A stretch of 64,000 nucleotides of DNA from Microbacterium paludicola. Its GTDB lineage: Bacteria > Actinomycetota > Actinomycetes > Actinomycetales > Microbacteriaceae. The notes beneath the pieces are model-generated. The model saw only the letters and a list, made by a program, of their open reading frames with translations, searched no databases and was not told the origin of the DNA. The translations under genes and the position numbers were made by a program. The stretch spans positions 1 to 64,000 of the forward strand of contig NZ_JADGLL010000010.1 of the NCBI RefSeq assembly GCF_015235415.1, given 5' to 3'. Shown here in pieces: positions 25,386 through 34,682 of the stretch (positions within the stretch are counted from its first letter, which is position 1; every line of letters begins with the position of its first letter).

Positions 25386-26012
25386 TCAGCACGCGTGGTG
25401 CGCGTGAGGTCCGAATCCGCGGCCGTACTGAACGGATCCGCGCGGCCCGAAGCCGAACCGGCCGTGACCGTGTCCGTGGCGACCGTGGTGGCCGTCGTCC
25501 TGCGGCTCGCCGTGATGGCCGAAGCCGTGCCGGCCGAAGCCCTGCCGGCCGAAGCCGTGGCGGCGTCCGCGGATGCCGAAGCGCAGGGCCTCGGCGTCGT
25601 CGCCGCCGAGCTCGCGGGCGATCGCCTCGAGGGTGCGCTGGGTGGTGGCGAAGTCGTCCGCCGGCACGGCGCCCGCGATCCGCTCGCGCACCGCGTCGAC
25701 CTTGGCGGCGAGGCGCTCCTTGGCGCCGCGCCCCTCCTCTGTCAGATTCCAGTGGCCATCGGCCGCGGCGATCCAGCCGAGCTCGGCGAGGTGGACGACG
25801 CGCTTCGGGCGGCGGGAGATCCGCTCGCGGATGCGCTCCGCGACGGCGGAGTCGATCGATCCGTCGAGGGCGTTCAGGATCATCCAGTCGCGTCGGTCGA
25901 TCGGCTCGCCCTCGAAGGCGGTCGCGAACTCGCGGCTGATGAGGCCGTCGACGGCGCGCAGCCAGAAGCCGAGCGGGCGGTGGTCGGTGGGGAAGTCGGT
26001 GGTGTTCTCCAT
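25386..26012 (-). CDS. winged-helix regulator with histidine/glycine-rich C-terminal tail
   Basis: A 208-residue protein. The first half is MarR-like (RRDWMILNALDGSIDS, HLAELGWIAAADGHWNLTEEGRGAKERL). The last 55 residues are extremely rich in His, Gly and Phe (for example HHGRHGHGHG), ending in HHAC, which suggests metal binding. Divergent to another His-rich MarR-like gene. ATG 26012 follows AAGGAG. The tail is unlike any domain I know. A metal-sensing role is an inference from composition, not from a known family. Confidence 0.8.
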   Translation of the reverse strand: MENTTDFPTDHRPLGFWLRAVDGLISREFATAFEGEPIDRRDWMILNALDGSIDSAVAERIRERISRRPKRVVHLAELGWIAAADGHWNLTEEGRGAKERLAAKVDAVRERIAGAVPADDFATTQRTLEAIARELGGDDAEALRFGIRGRRHGFGRQGFGRHGFGHHGEPQDDGHHGRHGHGHGRFGFGPRGSVQYGRGFGPHAHHAC

Positions 26013-26039
26013 GGGAGCTCCTTCAGATATATGTCTCAA

Positions 26040-26092
26040 TGCATGTATATGCAGGATGACATGGAACTGATTGCATGTCAACACGCATGTAT
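26040..26092. promoter_or_regulatory. repeated GCATGT motifs between the divergent His-rich regulators
   Basis: TGCATGTATATGCA (26040-26053) has TGCAT/ATGCA arms, and GCATGT recurs directly at 26041, 26073 and 26085. The motifs fill the spacer between the divergent genes and overlap alternative ATG codons of the plus-strand gene at 26075 and 26087. This suggests an operator region, with the plus-strand gene starting at the GTG at 26102. Confidence 0.5.
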
Positions 26093-26101
26093 CGTTGGGG
26101 T

Positions 26102-26617
26102 GTGACCGAGCAGACGGATCCCGTGGCAGAGATCGCCGACGCGCTCGCCCGGCTGCGCGTGGCGGGCCGACCCGGCGGCCCGCCGTGGGCGGGGCGCGGC
26201 CCCTGGGACCTCGGGCCGCGCGGTGGCCCCCACCACGGTCACGAGCACCACCCGCATCCGCCGCACGGAGGCCCGCTCGGCCGCGGCATCGCACGGCTGC
26301 GCCTGCTCGAGGCGCTCGCCCGCGCCGGCGCCCCGCAGTCGGTCGGCGCGCTGGCCGAGGCGCTCGGCGTCGACCAGCCGCGCGCGAGCCGACTTGTGCA
26401 GGCCGCCGTGCAGATGGGCCTCGCGCGACGCGAGGCGGATCCGGCCGACGCCCGGCGCACGCTCGTCGCGCTCACCGACGAGGGGCGCGTGATCGTCGAC
26501 CGCAGCCGCGGCGCGCGCGCGGGCGCGGTCGAGCAGGCGCTCGACGGCTTCACTCCCGCCGAACGCGCGCAGCTCGCCGCGCTGCTGACCCGCCTCGCCG
26601 ACGCCTGGCCCCGCTGA
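26102..26617 (+). CDS. MarR-like regulator with N-terminal histidine-rich segment
   Basis: A 171-residue winged-helix protein. Residues about 35-65 carry a run with many His and Pro (GPHHGHEHHPHPPHGG), then a clear MarR domain, APQSVGALAEALGVDQPRASRLVQAAVQMGLARREADPADAR. The His cluster could bind Zn, Ni or Cu; family MarR proteins do not normally have it. Start chosen at GTG 26102; ATG 26075 is a longer alternative but would lie inside repeated GCATGT motifs. Divergent with the other His-rich regulator; the two may form a regulatory pair. Downstream lies an MFS transporter 83 bp away. Confidence 0.78.
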   Translation: MTEQTDPVAEIADALARLRVAGRPGGPPWAGRGPWDLGPRGGPHHGHEHHPHPPHGGPLGRGIARLRLLEALARAGAPQSVGALAEALGVDQPRASRLVQAAVQMGLARREADPADARRTLVALTDEGRVIVDRSRGARAGAVEQALDGFTPAERAQLAALLTRLADAWPR

Positions 26618-26700
26618 TCCGGTGCCCCGCCCGGACGATCGGTCGGATGCGACGGACGCGCGGTCGGGCGCCGGGCGTCGGCGTCTGTGAGCGTTGAGGC

Positions 26701-27915
26701 ATGACGAACACCGCCTCGCTTTCGACGATCCACGAGGGATCCGCCTCGCCGCACCGGATCCGGTACGCCGCGCTGGTGGCGATGATGGTGACGAGCTTTG
26801 TGCTCGTGACCGCCGAGTTCCTGCCGAACGGCGTGCTCGTCGAGCTCGCCGACGGGCTGGGGGTGACGCCCGGCCAGGCAGGGCAGGCCGTCACCGTGAC
26901 GGCGCTGGTGGGCTTCCTCGTCGCCCCGACGATCGGGCTCCTGGTGCCCCGCCTCGACCGCCGCACGCTGCTCGTCTGGCTCACGGTCGGGGCCGCCGTG
27001 TCGAACCTCCTCGTCGCGATCGCGCCGAACCTCGTCACGGTGCTCGCCGCGCGCATCCTGCTCGGCGCCGCGCTGAGCGGGTTCTGGTCGATGTCGCTCA
27101 CGGTGTCGGCGCGGATCGCCGGGCCCGAGCACCTCGGGCGCGCCGTGATGTTCACGACCGCGGGCGTCTCGCTCGCGACCGTGGCCGGCGTGCCCCTGGG
27201 GGTGCTGCTCAGCGCGCTCGCCGACTGGCGCACCGTGTTCGTCGGCGCGGCCGTCGTGAGCGCGGCCGTCGCGATCGCGCTGCGGCTGCTGCTTCCGCGC
27301 GTGCCCGCCGAGGGGGCGGCCGGCCTGCGCGACCTCGGCGCGGCGCTGATGCACCCCGGGGTGGCGCTCGGCCTCGCCGGCCACGTGCTGATCGTGTTCG
27401 GGCACATCACCGCCTACACGTACATCCGCCTCGCGCTCGAGCGCATCGAGGTGGGTCCCGCCGCGACGGGCCTCGACGAGGGCGCCATCGTGCTGCTGCT
27501 CGCCGTGTTCGGTGCCGGCGGCCTCATCGGCAACGTCGTGACGGCCGCGATCGTCGATCGCCACCTCGCCCTGCTGTCGGGCGTCGTCCCCGTGCTCGTG
27601 GGGCTGCCCATCCTGGCCATCGTGCTCTGGCCTCACTCGCTCGCGCTCGTCGCGGCCGCCGTGCTCGTGTGGGGCGCGTCGTTCGCCGCCTGGCTGATCG
27701 TGCTGAACGCCTGGATCGGCCGGCGCCTGCCCGACCGGCTGGAGGAGGGCGGCGGCCTCGTCGTCGCCGGATTCCAGGGCGCCATCATGCTCGCCGCGGG
27801 AATCGGCGGGCTCATCGTCGACCTCTCGGGCGTGGAGGTCACCTACATCACGGGCGTGATCGCGGTCGCGGTGGGCGCGCTGATCTTCGGAACGGCGGCC
27901 CGCCGCGCCGACTGA
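26701..27915 (+). CDS. MFS efflux transporter (AraJ/drug:H+ antiporter type)
   Basis: A 404-residue protein with about 12 hydrophobic helices. The MFS loop motif is visible as FLVAPTIGLLVPRLDRRTLLVWL between helices 2 and 3. The overall pattern is of the DHA/AraJ-like sugar or drug efflux families; the cargo is not predictable. It stands 83 bp downstream of the His-rich MarR gene on the same strand, so its control by that regulator is plausible. It converges on the AraC gene with only three bases between them. Confidence 0.86.
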   Translation: MTNTASLSTIHEGSASPHRIRYAALVAMMVTSFVLVTAEFLPNGVLVELADGLGVTPGQAGQAVTVTALVGFLVAPTIGLLVPRLDRRTLLVWLTVGAAVSNLLVAIAPNLVTVLAARILLGAALSGFWSMSLTVSARIAGPEHLGRAVMFTTAGVSLATVAGVPLGVLLSALADWRTVFVGAAVVSAAVAIALRLLLPRVPAEGAAGLRDLGAALMHPGVALGLAGHVLIVFGHITAYTYIRLALERIEVGPAATGLDEGAIVLLLAVFGAGGLIGNVVTAAIVDRHLALLSGVVPVLVGLPILAIVLWPHSLALVAAAVLVWGASFAAWLIVLNAWIGRRLPDRLEEGGGLVVAGFQGAIMLAAGIGGLIVDLSGVEVTYITGVIAVAVGALIFGTAARRAD

Positions 27916-27918
27916 CCG

Positions 27919-28869
27919 TCAGGCGGTCGTGGCGTGGCCCGCCGAGCGGGCCCGCCACGACGACGGCGTCTCGCCGGTGTGCCGGCGGAACGCCCGGCTG
28001 AATCCCTCGTCGGACTCGTAGCCGAGGCGCCGGGCGACGGCCGAGACGCTCGCATCCGGATCGCGGAGCAGCGACTTCGCGAGGTCCATGCGCACCCCGG
28101 TGAGGTACTCGGCGGGGGCGCTGCCGAAGGTGGCGCGGAAGCGTGCGGCGAACGCCGAGCGCGACATCGCGGCGCGCGCGGCGAGCCGGTCGACGCTCCA
28201 AGCGGCGCCCGGATCGGCGTGGATCGCGTCCACGGCGCGGGCGAGGAACGGATCCTGCGCGCGGGCCGCCCAGTCGGCGGGGGCACATCCGGCGGCGGCC
28301 CACGCCCGCAGCGTCGCGATGACGAGAGTGGTCGCCATGAGTCGGCAGACGATGCGGCCGCCGTCGGCCTCGCATTCGCCCGTCGCCTTGGCGCCCAGGT
28401 GTGCCGCCATCGCCGCGACACCGGGCTCGAGCGCCGAGAAGTCGTCGACCCACAGCACGTCCGGGACGGCCGACAGCACGCGCTCGGCGTCCTCGGCGGC
28501 ACGCAGGCGCGCGACCGCGAGCTGCGCGTCGCCCCGTGCGCGCAGGGCGACGGGCCGGCGGCCGACGGCGAACAGCACTGCGCCCTGGGTGAGCGCGGGC
28601 CGATTCCGCAACTGCGGGATGGCGTGCGTCGCGTCCTCACCGGTGCGGCGGACCGCGCCCTCGATCACGTACACGAGGGTGGCGGTGCCCGCCTCGAGCG
28701 TCAGGCTCTCTGCATCCCCGAGCGCGACCCGCTCGATCGCGCCCACGCTCCAGTGAAGCGTCTCGAGCAGCCGCTCGACCGCGCCCTCATCCCGGGGCGG
28801 GCGCGCGTCGCGGGCGCCGTCGCGATCCGCCGGAGGGATCGGCGGCGCCTGGGGGAGGAGGATCACCAC
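27919..28869 (-). CDS. AraC-family regulator with cupin domain
   Basis: A 316-residue regulator. The N-terminal half is an AraC-type cupin (LETLHWSVGAIERVALGDAESLTLEAGTATLVYVIEGAV) and the C-terminal 100 residues hold the double HTH (DRLAARAAMSRSAFAARFRATFGSAPAEYLTGVRMDLAKSLL and SVSAVARRLGYESDEGFSRAFRRHTGETP). It probably senses a small ligand and regulates efflux or catabolism. The GTG at 28869 is the first start; a downstream GTG at 28779 would place the cupin nearer the N terminus. It is convergent with the MFS gene and follows the UMF1 transporter on the minus strand. Confidence 0.85.
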   Translation of the reverse strand: MVILLPQAPPIPPADRDGARDARPPRDEGAVERLLETLHWSVGAIERVALGDAESLTLEAGTATLVYVIEGAVRRTGEDATHAIPQLRNRPALTQGAVLFAVGRRPVALRARGDAQLAVARLRAAEDAERVLSAVPDVLWVDDFSALEPGVAAMAAHLGAKATGECEADGGRIVCRLMATTLVIATLRAWAAAGCAPADWAARAQDPFLARAVDAIHADPGAAWSVDRLAARAAMSRSAFAARFRATFGSAPAEYLTGVRMDLAKSLLRDPDASVSAVARRLGYESDEGFSRAFRRHTGETPSSWRARSAGHATTA

Positions 28870-28930
28870 GCCAGGCGCAACCTGCCCCGTCCGGCGCGTA
28901 TTCCGGATCCGACCGCCCCCGGCGCGTGGA

Positions 28931-30367
28931 TCAGGCCCGGACGTGCGGCGGCAGTTTGACGAACAGCAGCAGGATCAGGCCGATCAGCAGGATGGTCGCG
29001 ATGCCGAGCACGCCGTAGACGATGCCGCCGAACCAGGCGAGGAACAGCGACCACGCCAGCGGCGCGAGGAACGAGGCGACGCGTCCCGTCGTCGCGTACA
29101 GGCCGAAGATCTCGCCCTGCATGCTCGGCGGCGTGAGACGCGTGAGCAGGCCGCGGCTCGCGGCCTGGGCCGGACCGACGAAGGCGCACAGCAGCAGTCC
29201 GCAGATCCAGAACACGATCGTGCCGAGATCCCGCATCAGGAAGACGACGAACGCCATCGCGACGAGACCGCACAGCGCGATGATGATGAGGTTCCGCGGG
29301 CCGATCACATCGTCGATCCGGCCGGCGATGATCGTCGAGATGCCGGCGACGAGGTTCGCGGCGAGGCCGAAGATGATGACCTCGAGGAACGAGAAGCCGA
29401 AGCCCTGTGCCGCGAGCACGGCGCCGAAGGCGAACACGCCGGCGAGGCCGTCGCGGTAGACGGCCGCGGCGAGGAGGAACCAGAACGTCGCGCGGTTCGT
29501 CCGGAACAGCTTCGCGAGGTTCTTCGCGAGCACGACGTACGACCGGAGGAAGCTGACCTTCTCGGCCTCGGCGTAGGCCGGCGACTCGGGCACGTTGCGG
29601 AACATCGGGATGGAGAACACGACCGTCCAGATGGCGCAGACGACCGCGACGAGCTTGTACGAGAGCGGGTTGTCCTGCCCGAGCCCGAAGAGCACCGGGA
29701 TGCACACGACGAGCGCGACGACGCCGCCGATGTAGCCGAGACCCCAGCCGAGGCCCGAGATGCGGCCGACGGTCTGCGGGGTCGAGACCTCGGAGAGCAT
29801 CGCGTAGTAGCTGACGTTGCCGATCTCGGAGACGACGGCGCCGATTGCGACGGCGAGTGCGCCGTACCAGAAGTACTTCGGGTCGGCCTCGACGAAGAAG
29901 AGGGCGAACTGGATGAGCGCGATCGCGATCGTCGCGCCGATGAGCCACTTCTTCTTCGTGCCGCGGGCGTCGACCTGCTGTCCGAGCGCGGGCGCGAGGA
30001 TCAGGATGAGGATGCCCGCGGCGAAGTTCGCCCAGCCCCACCACTCGGACAGGTCGGTGAGTCCCTGGCAGTACGCGCTGCCCATGTACTCCGACTGGTT
30101 GCAGTTCATGTAGCTGCCGTCGGCGAGAAGCCCCGACTCCCGCACCGCCGGATCGAGGAACTGGCGCGAGGTCAGGTACAGCGCGATCCATACGAAGGTC
30201 AGGATCACCGTGTTGAACGGCTGCATCGCCCAGTCCCACATCGCCCACGAGACGACGACCTTGCGCGGGGCGGGCTCCGGGTCGACACCGCGTCCGATCT
30301 GGCCGAGGGCGCCGGTGCGGGCGACCGTCGGCGGGGTGAGGGGGGCGGAGTCGTGCTCGGACGTCAT
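28931..30367 (-). CDS. MFS transporter of the UMF1 (Atg22-like) family
   Basis: A 478-residue protein with about 12 helices. The N-terminal WAMWDWAMQPFNTVILTFV and the loop QQVDARGTKKKWLIGATI match UMF1 proteins. A loop with two cysteines (NCNQSEYMGSAYCQG) lies between helices 1 and 2 and may be disulfide-linked. Substrate unknown; the yeast relative moves amino acids from the vacuole. The ATG at 30367 is used; a GTG at 30373 is possible. Its start is about 200 bp from dnaK and divergent, so the two share an intergenic region. Confidence 0.85.
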   Translation of the reverse strand: MTSEHDSAPLTPPTVARTGALGQIGRGVDPEPAPRKVVVSWAMWDWAMQPFNTVILTFVWIALYLTSRQFLDPAVRESGLLADGSYMNCNQSEYMGSAYCQGLTDLSEWWGWANFAAGILILILAPALGQQVDARGTKKKWLIGATIAIALIQFALFFVEADPKYFWYGALAVAIGAVVSEIGNVSYYAMLSEVSTPQTVGRISGLGWGLGYIGGVVALVVCIPVLFGLGQDNPLSYKLVAVVCAIWTVVFSIPMFRNVPESPAYAEAEKVSFLRSYVVLAKNLAKLFRTNRATFWFLLAAAVYRDGLAGVFAFGAVLAAQGFGFSFLEVIIFGLAANLVAGISTIIAGRIDDVIGPRNLIIIALCGLVAMAFVVFLMRDLGTIVFWICGLLLCAFVGPAQAASRGLLTRLTPPSMQGEIFGLYATTGRVASFLAPLAWSLFLAWFGGIVYGVLGIATILLIGLILLLFVKLPPHVRA

Positions 30368-30442
30368 GCCCACACGCTAGGGGTGCCGGGTGAACATCCG
30401 GTACTCCGACACAGCGCGTGATCCGTGGGATCCGGAAGCAAA

Positions 30443-30463
30443 GTTGAGTCTGGTCGTATCAAG
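30443..30463. promoter_or_regulatory. HAIR operator 1 (HspR binding site)
   Basis: GTTGAGT-N7-TATCAAG fits the HspR-associated inverted repeat CTTGAGT-N7-ACTCAAG with three mismatches. It lies immediately upstream of the -35 of the dnaK promoter. Confidence 0.7.
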
Positions 30464-30468
30464 TTCGA

Positions 30469-32433
<1,965 letters not shown>

Positions 32434-32434
<1 letters not shown>

Positions 32435-33129
32435 TGACCCGCAAGGACTTCGAGCAGCCCGACGAGCAGAACAACGGCGACGAGGTCCAGCCTGAGGCCG
32501 AGGGGGCGGGCGCGCAGGACGCGACCGCCCCTGAGGCGCCTCAGGAGGGCACCTCCGAGCAGCCCGCGCAGGATGCCGCTCCCGCGGACGAGGACGCGGC
32601 GAACACGGCCGACGGCCCCGGCGGATCCGAGCAGGGCGAGCCCGAGCTCACCGTCGAGGACATCCTGAACATCGGCCAGAGCGACGACGCCGAGGAGCAG
32701 GACAAGAGTGACTACGAGACGCAGCTGCTTCACGACCTCAAGCGCCTCCAGGCCGAGTACGCGAACTACCGCCGCCGCACCGAGGAGCAGCGCCACATCG
32801 AGATCGCGCGCGCGAAGGGCGAGGCAGTGAAGGGCCTCATCCCCGTGCTCGACGACCTCGACCGCGCCGAGAAGCACGGCGACCTCGGCGAGGGCACGCC
32901 CTTCACCGCGATCGCCGAGAAGGTGCGCGGCGTCGCCGAGCGCATGGGCCTCGTCGCCTACGGCGCCGCGGGCGAGGCGTTCGACCCGCAGCAGCACGAG
33001 GCGATCTTCCAGCAGCCGGTCCCCGGTACGACCGAGGCGACGATCCTCGAGGTCGTCGAGCTCGGCTACCGCCTCGGCGACATCGAGCTGCGGGCCGCGA
33101 AGGTCGTCGTCGCCGTCCCGGCGGAGTAA
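32434..33129 (+). CDS. grpE: nucleotide exchange factor GrpE
   Basis: A 231-residue GrpE. A long acidic, low-complexity N terminus (about residues 1-85, many Glu, Ala and Gln) precedes the coiled-coil and beta domain, ETQLLHDLKRLQAEYANYRRRTEEQ and LVAYGAAGEAFDPQQHEAIFQQ. It exchanges ADP on DnaK. It starts one base inside the dnaK stop (TGATG). dnaJ follows 11 bases later. The acidic extension is longer than in many GrpE proteins. Confidence 0.95.
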
Positions 33130-33140
33130 GGCAGGCTGAC

Positions 33141-34121
33141 ATGGCCAGTCAGGACTGGTTCGAGAAGGACTTCTACAAGGTCCTGGGTGTGTCGAAGGAC
33201 GTCAGCGCGGCCGACCTGAAGAAGACGTACCGCAAGCTCGCGCGGCAGTATCACCCCGACTCCAAGCCGGGCGACACGGCGGCCGAGGCGAAGTTCAAGG
33301 AGATCAGCGAGGCGTACTCGGTGCTCTCCGACCCGACCCAGCGCGAGGAGTACGACCAGCTCCGCGCGATGGGATCGGGCGCGCGCTTCACGGCGGGCGG
33401 CTCGAACGGCGGCTTCGACGACGTGTTCAGCGCGTTCACGCAGAACCGCGGATCCGCTCAGGACTTCGACGACATCTTCGCCATGTTCAACCAGGGCGGT
33501 CGCGGCGGACGCTTCGGCTCGGGTGGTTTCGGCCAGCCGAGCGGCGGCTTCCGCGGCTTCGGTGGGCCGCAGAAGGGCGGCGACGTCCGGGCCCGCACGA
33601 CGATCGACTTCGTCACGGCGGCCAAGGGCGAGACCATCTCGCTGCAGAGCGAGGACGGCAAGCCGTTCAAGATCAAGATCCCGGCCGGCGTCGCCGACGG
33701 GCAGAAGATCCGCCTGCGCGGCAAGGGCCGTCCCTCGCCCGACGGCGGCGAGCCCGGCGACATCGTCGTCGAGATCGCGGTGCGACCGCATCCGGTGTTC
33801 ACGCGCGAGGGGCTCAACCTGCGCGTCGTCGTGCCGGTGACGTTCGCCGAGGCGGCGCTCGGCGCGACGATCGAGGTGCCGACTCTCGGCGGCGATCCGG
33901 TGAAGCTGCGCGTCGCGCCCGGCACCCCGTCCGGCCGCGTGCTGCGCGTCAAGGGCCGCGGCATCGTCTCGCAGAAGGGCACCGGCGACCTGCTCGCCGA
34001 GGTGCAGGTCGTCGTGCCGAGCCACCTGAGCGACGAGGCCCGCGAGGCGCTCGCGCGCTTCGTCGAGGTCGGCCCGCAGGGCAACCCGCGCGCCGACCTG
34101 ATGGGCAAGGCGTCGGGCTGA
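33141..34121 (+). CDS. dnaJ: DnaJ co-chaperone lacking the zinc-finger domain
   Basis: A 326-residue Hsp40. The J domain (residues 10-75) has the HPD motif (YHPDSK), then a Gly/Phe-rich linker (GGRGGRFGSGGFGQPSGGFRGFG). The C-terminal substrate-binding domains follow directly, DVRARTTIDFVTAAKG...KIKIPAGVADGQKIRLRGKG. There is no CxxCxGxG cysteine array, so it is a type II (CbpA-like) DnaJ, although it sits in the dnaK operon. It stimulates DnaK ATP hydrolysis. A short palindromic repeat lies between it and hspR. Confidence 0.93.
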   Translation: MASQDWFEKDFYKVLGVSKDVSAADLKKTYRKLARQYHPDSKPGDTAAEAKFKEISEAYSVLSDPTQREEYDQLRAMGSGARFTAGGSNGGFDDVFSAFTQNRGSAQDFDDIFAMFNQGGRGGRFGSGGFGQPSGGFRGFGGPQKGGDVRARTTIDFVTAAKGETISLQSEDGKPFKIKIPAGVADGQKIRLRGKGRPSPDGGEPGDIVVEIAVRPHPVFTREGLNLRVVVPVTFAEAALGATIEVPTLGGDPVKLRVAPGTPSGRVLRVKGRGIVSQKGTGDLLAEVQVVVPSHLSDEAREALARFVEVGPQGNPRADLMGKASG

Positions 34122-34125
34122 TCGG

Positions 34126-34185
34126 TCATTGAGCGAGGGAGCGGCGATGATCACCGCGTTTCGACTCGCTTCGCTCGCTCGGCGA
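34126..34185 (+). repeat. palindromic intergenic repeat within the heat shock operon
   Basis: The stretch between dnaJ and hspR contains GAGCGAG near the left and GCTTCGCTCGCTCG near the right, using the same words as the larger elements elsewhere. It can fold into a stem and might slow transcription into hspR. Confidence 0.55.
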
Positions 34186-34226
34186 ACGGATAGTTGGACA
34201 CACGGCACGAGCGAGAGGAGGACGGA

Positions 34227-34682
34227 ATGAGCGACACGTACGAGATCGACGAGGACGCGCCCGTCTTCGCGATCGCCGTCGCCGCCGAGCTCGCGGGGAT
34301 GCATCCGCAGACCCTGCGTCAGTACGACCGGATCGGCCTGGTCGTGCCGGGCCGCACGCGCGGCGGTTCGCGGCGCTACTCGGCCCGCAACATCGCGCAG
34401 CTGCGCGAGGTCGCGAAGCTGTCGGGTGAGGGGATGAGCCTCGCCGCCATCGCGCGCGTGCTCGATCTCGAGGACGAGGTGCGCGACCTGCGGCGCCGCG
34501 TGCGCGACCTCGAGCACGAGCTGCAGGCCGAACGCGCCGCCCGCCCCGGCGCGCGCGTGTTCGCGGCCGGGGCGACGGGATCCGTCGTCACGCTGCGCGC
34601 CGGCACGCGCGTGCGCCGCAGCGCCGAGCTCGTGCTGTGGACGCCCCCGCAGCAGCGCTCGCACGAGGATGGAGACCGATGA
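34227..34682 (+). CDS. hspR: heat shock repressor HspR (MerR family)
   Basis: A 151-residue MerR-type protein. The helix-turn-helix reads FAIAVAAELAGMHPQTLRQYDRIGLVVPGRTRGGSRRYSARNI, followed by a helix LREVAKLSGEGMSLAAIARVLDLE and an Arg-rich coiled coil. It represses the dnaK operon by binding HAIR sites, two of which lie upstream at 30443-30463 and 30496-30516. ATG 34227 has GAGAGGAGG before it. Its TGA overlaps the ATG of glgX (ATGA), an unusual coupling of chaperone control with glycogen metabolism. Confidence 0.95.
   Translation: MSDTYEIDEDAPVFAIAVAAELAGMHPQTLRQYDRIGLVVPGRTRGGSRRYSARNIAQLREVAKLSGEGMSLAAIARVLDLEDEVRDLRRRVRDLEHELQAERAARPGARVFAAGATGSVVTLRAGTRVRRSAELVLWTPPQQRSHEDGDR

Noticed and set aside
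26075..26101. Longer ATG start for the plus-strand His-rich regulator
   Set aside because: Those ATG codons lie within repeated GCATGT motifs that look like operator; the GTG at 26102 is preferred, though not proven.
34637..34678. Earlier in-frame start of glgX within hspR
   Set aside because: The conserved N terminus begins at 34679 and that ATG overlaps the hspR stop by 4 nt, as seen for other operons here.
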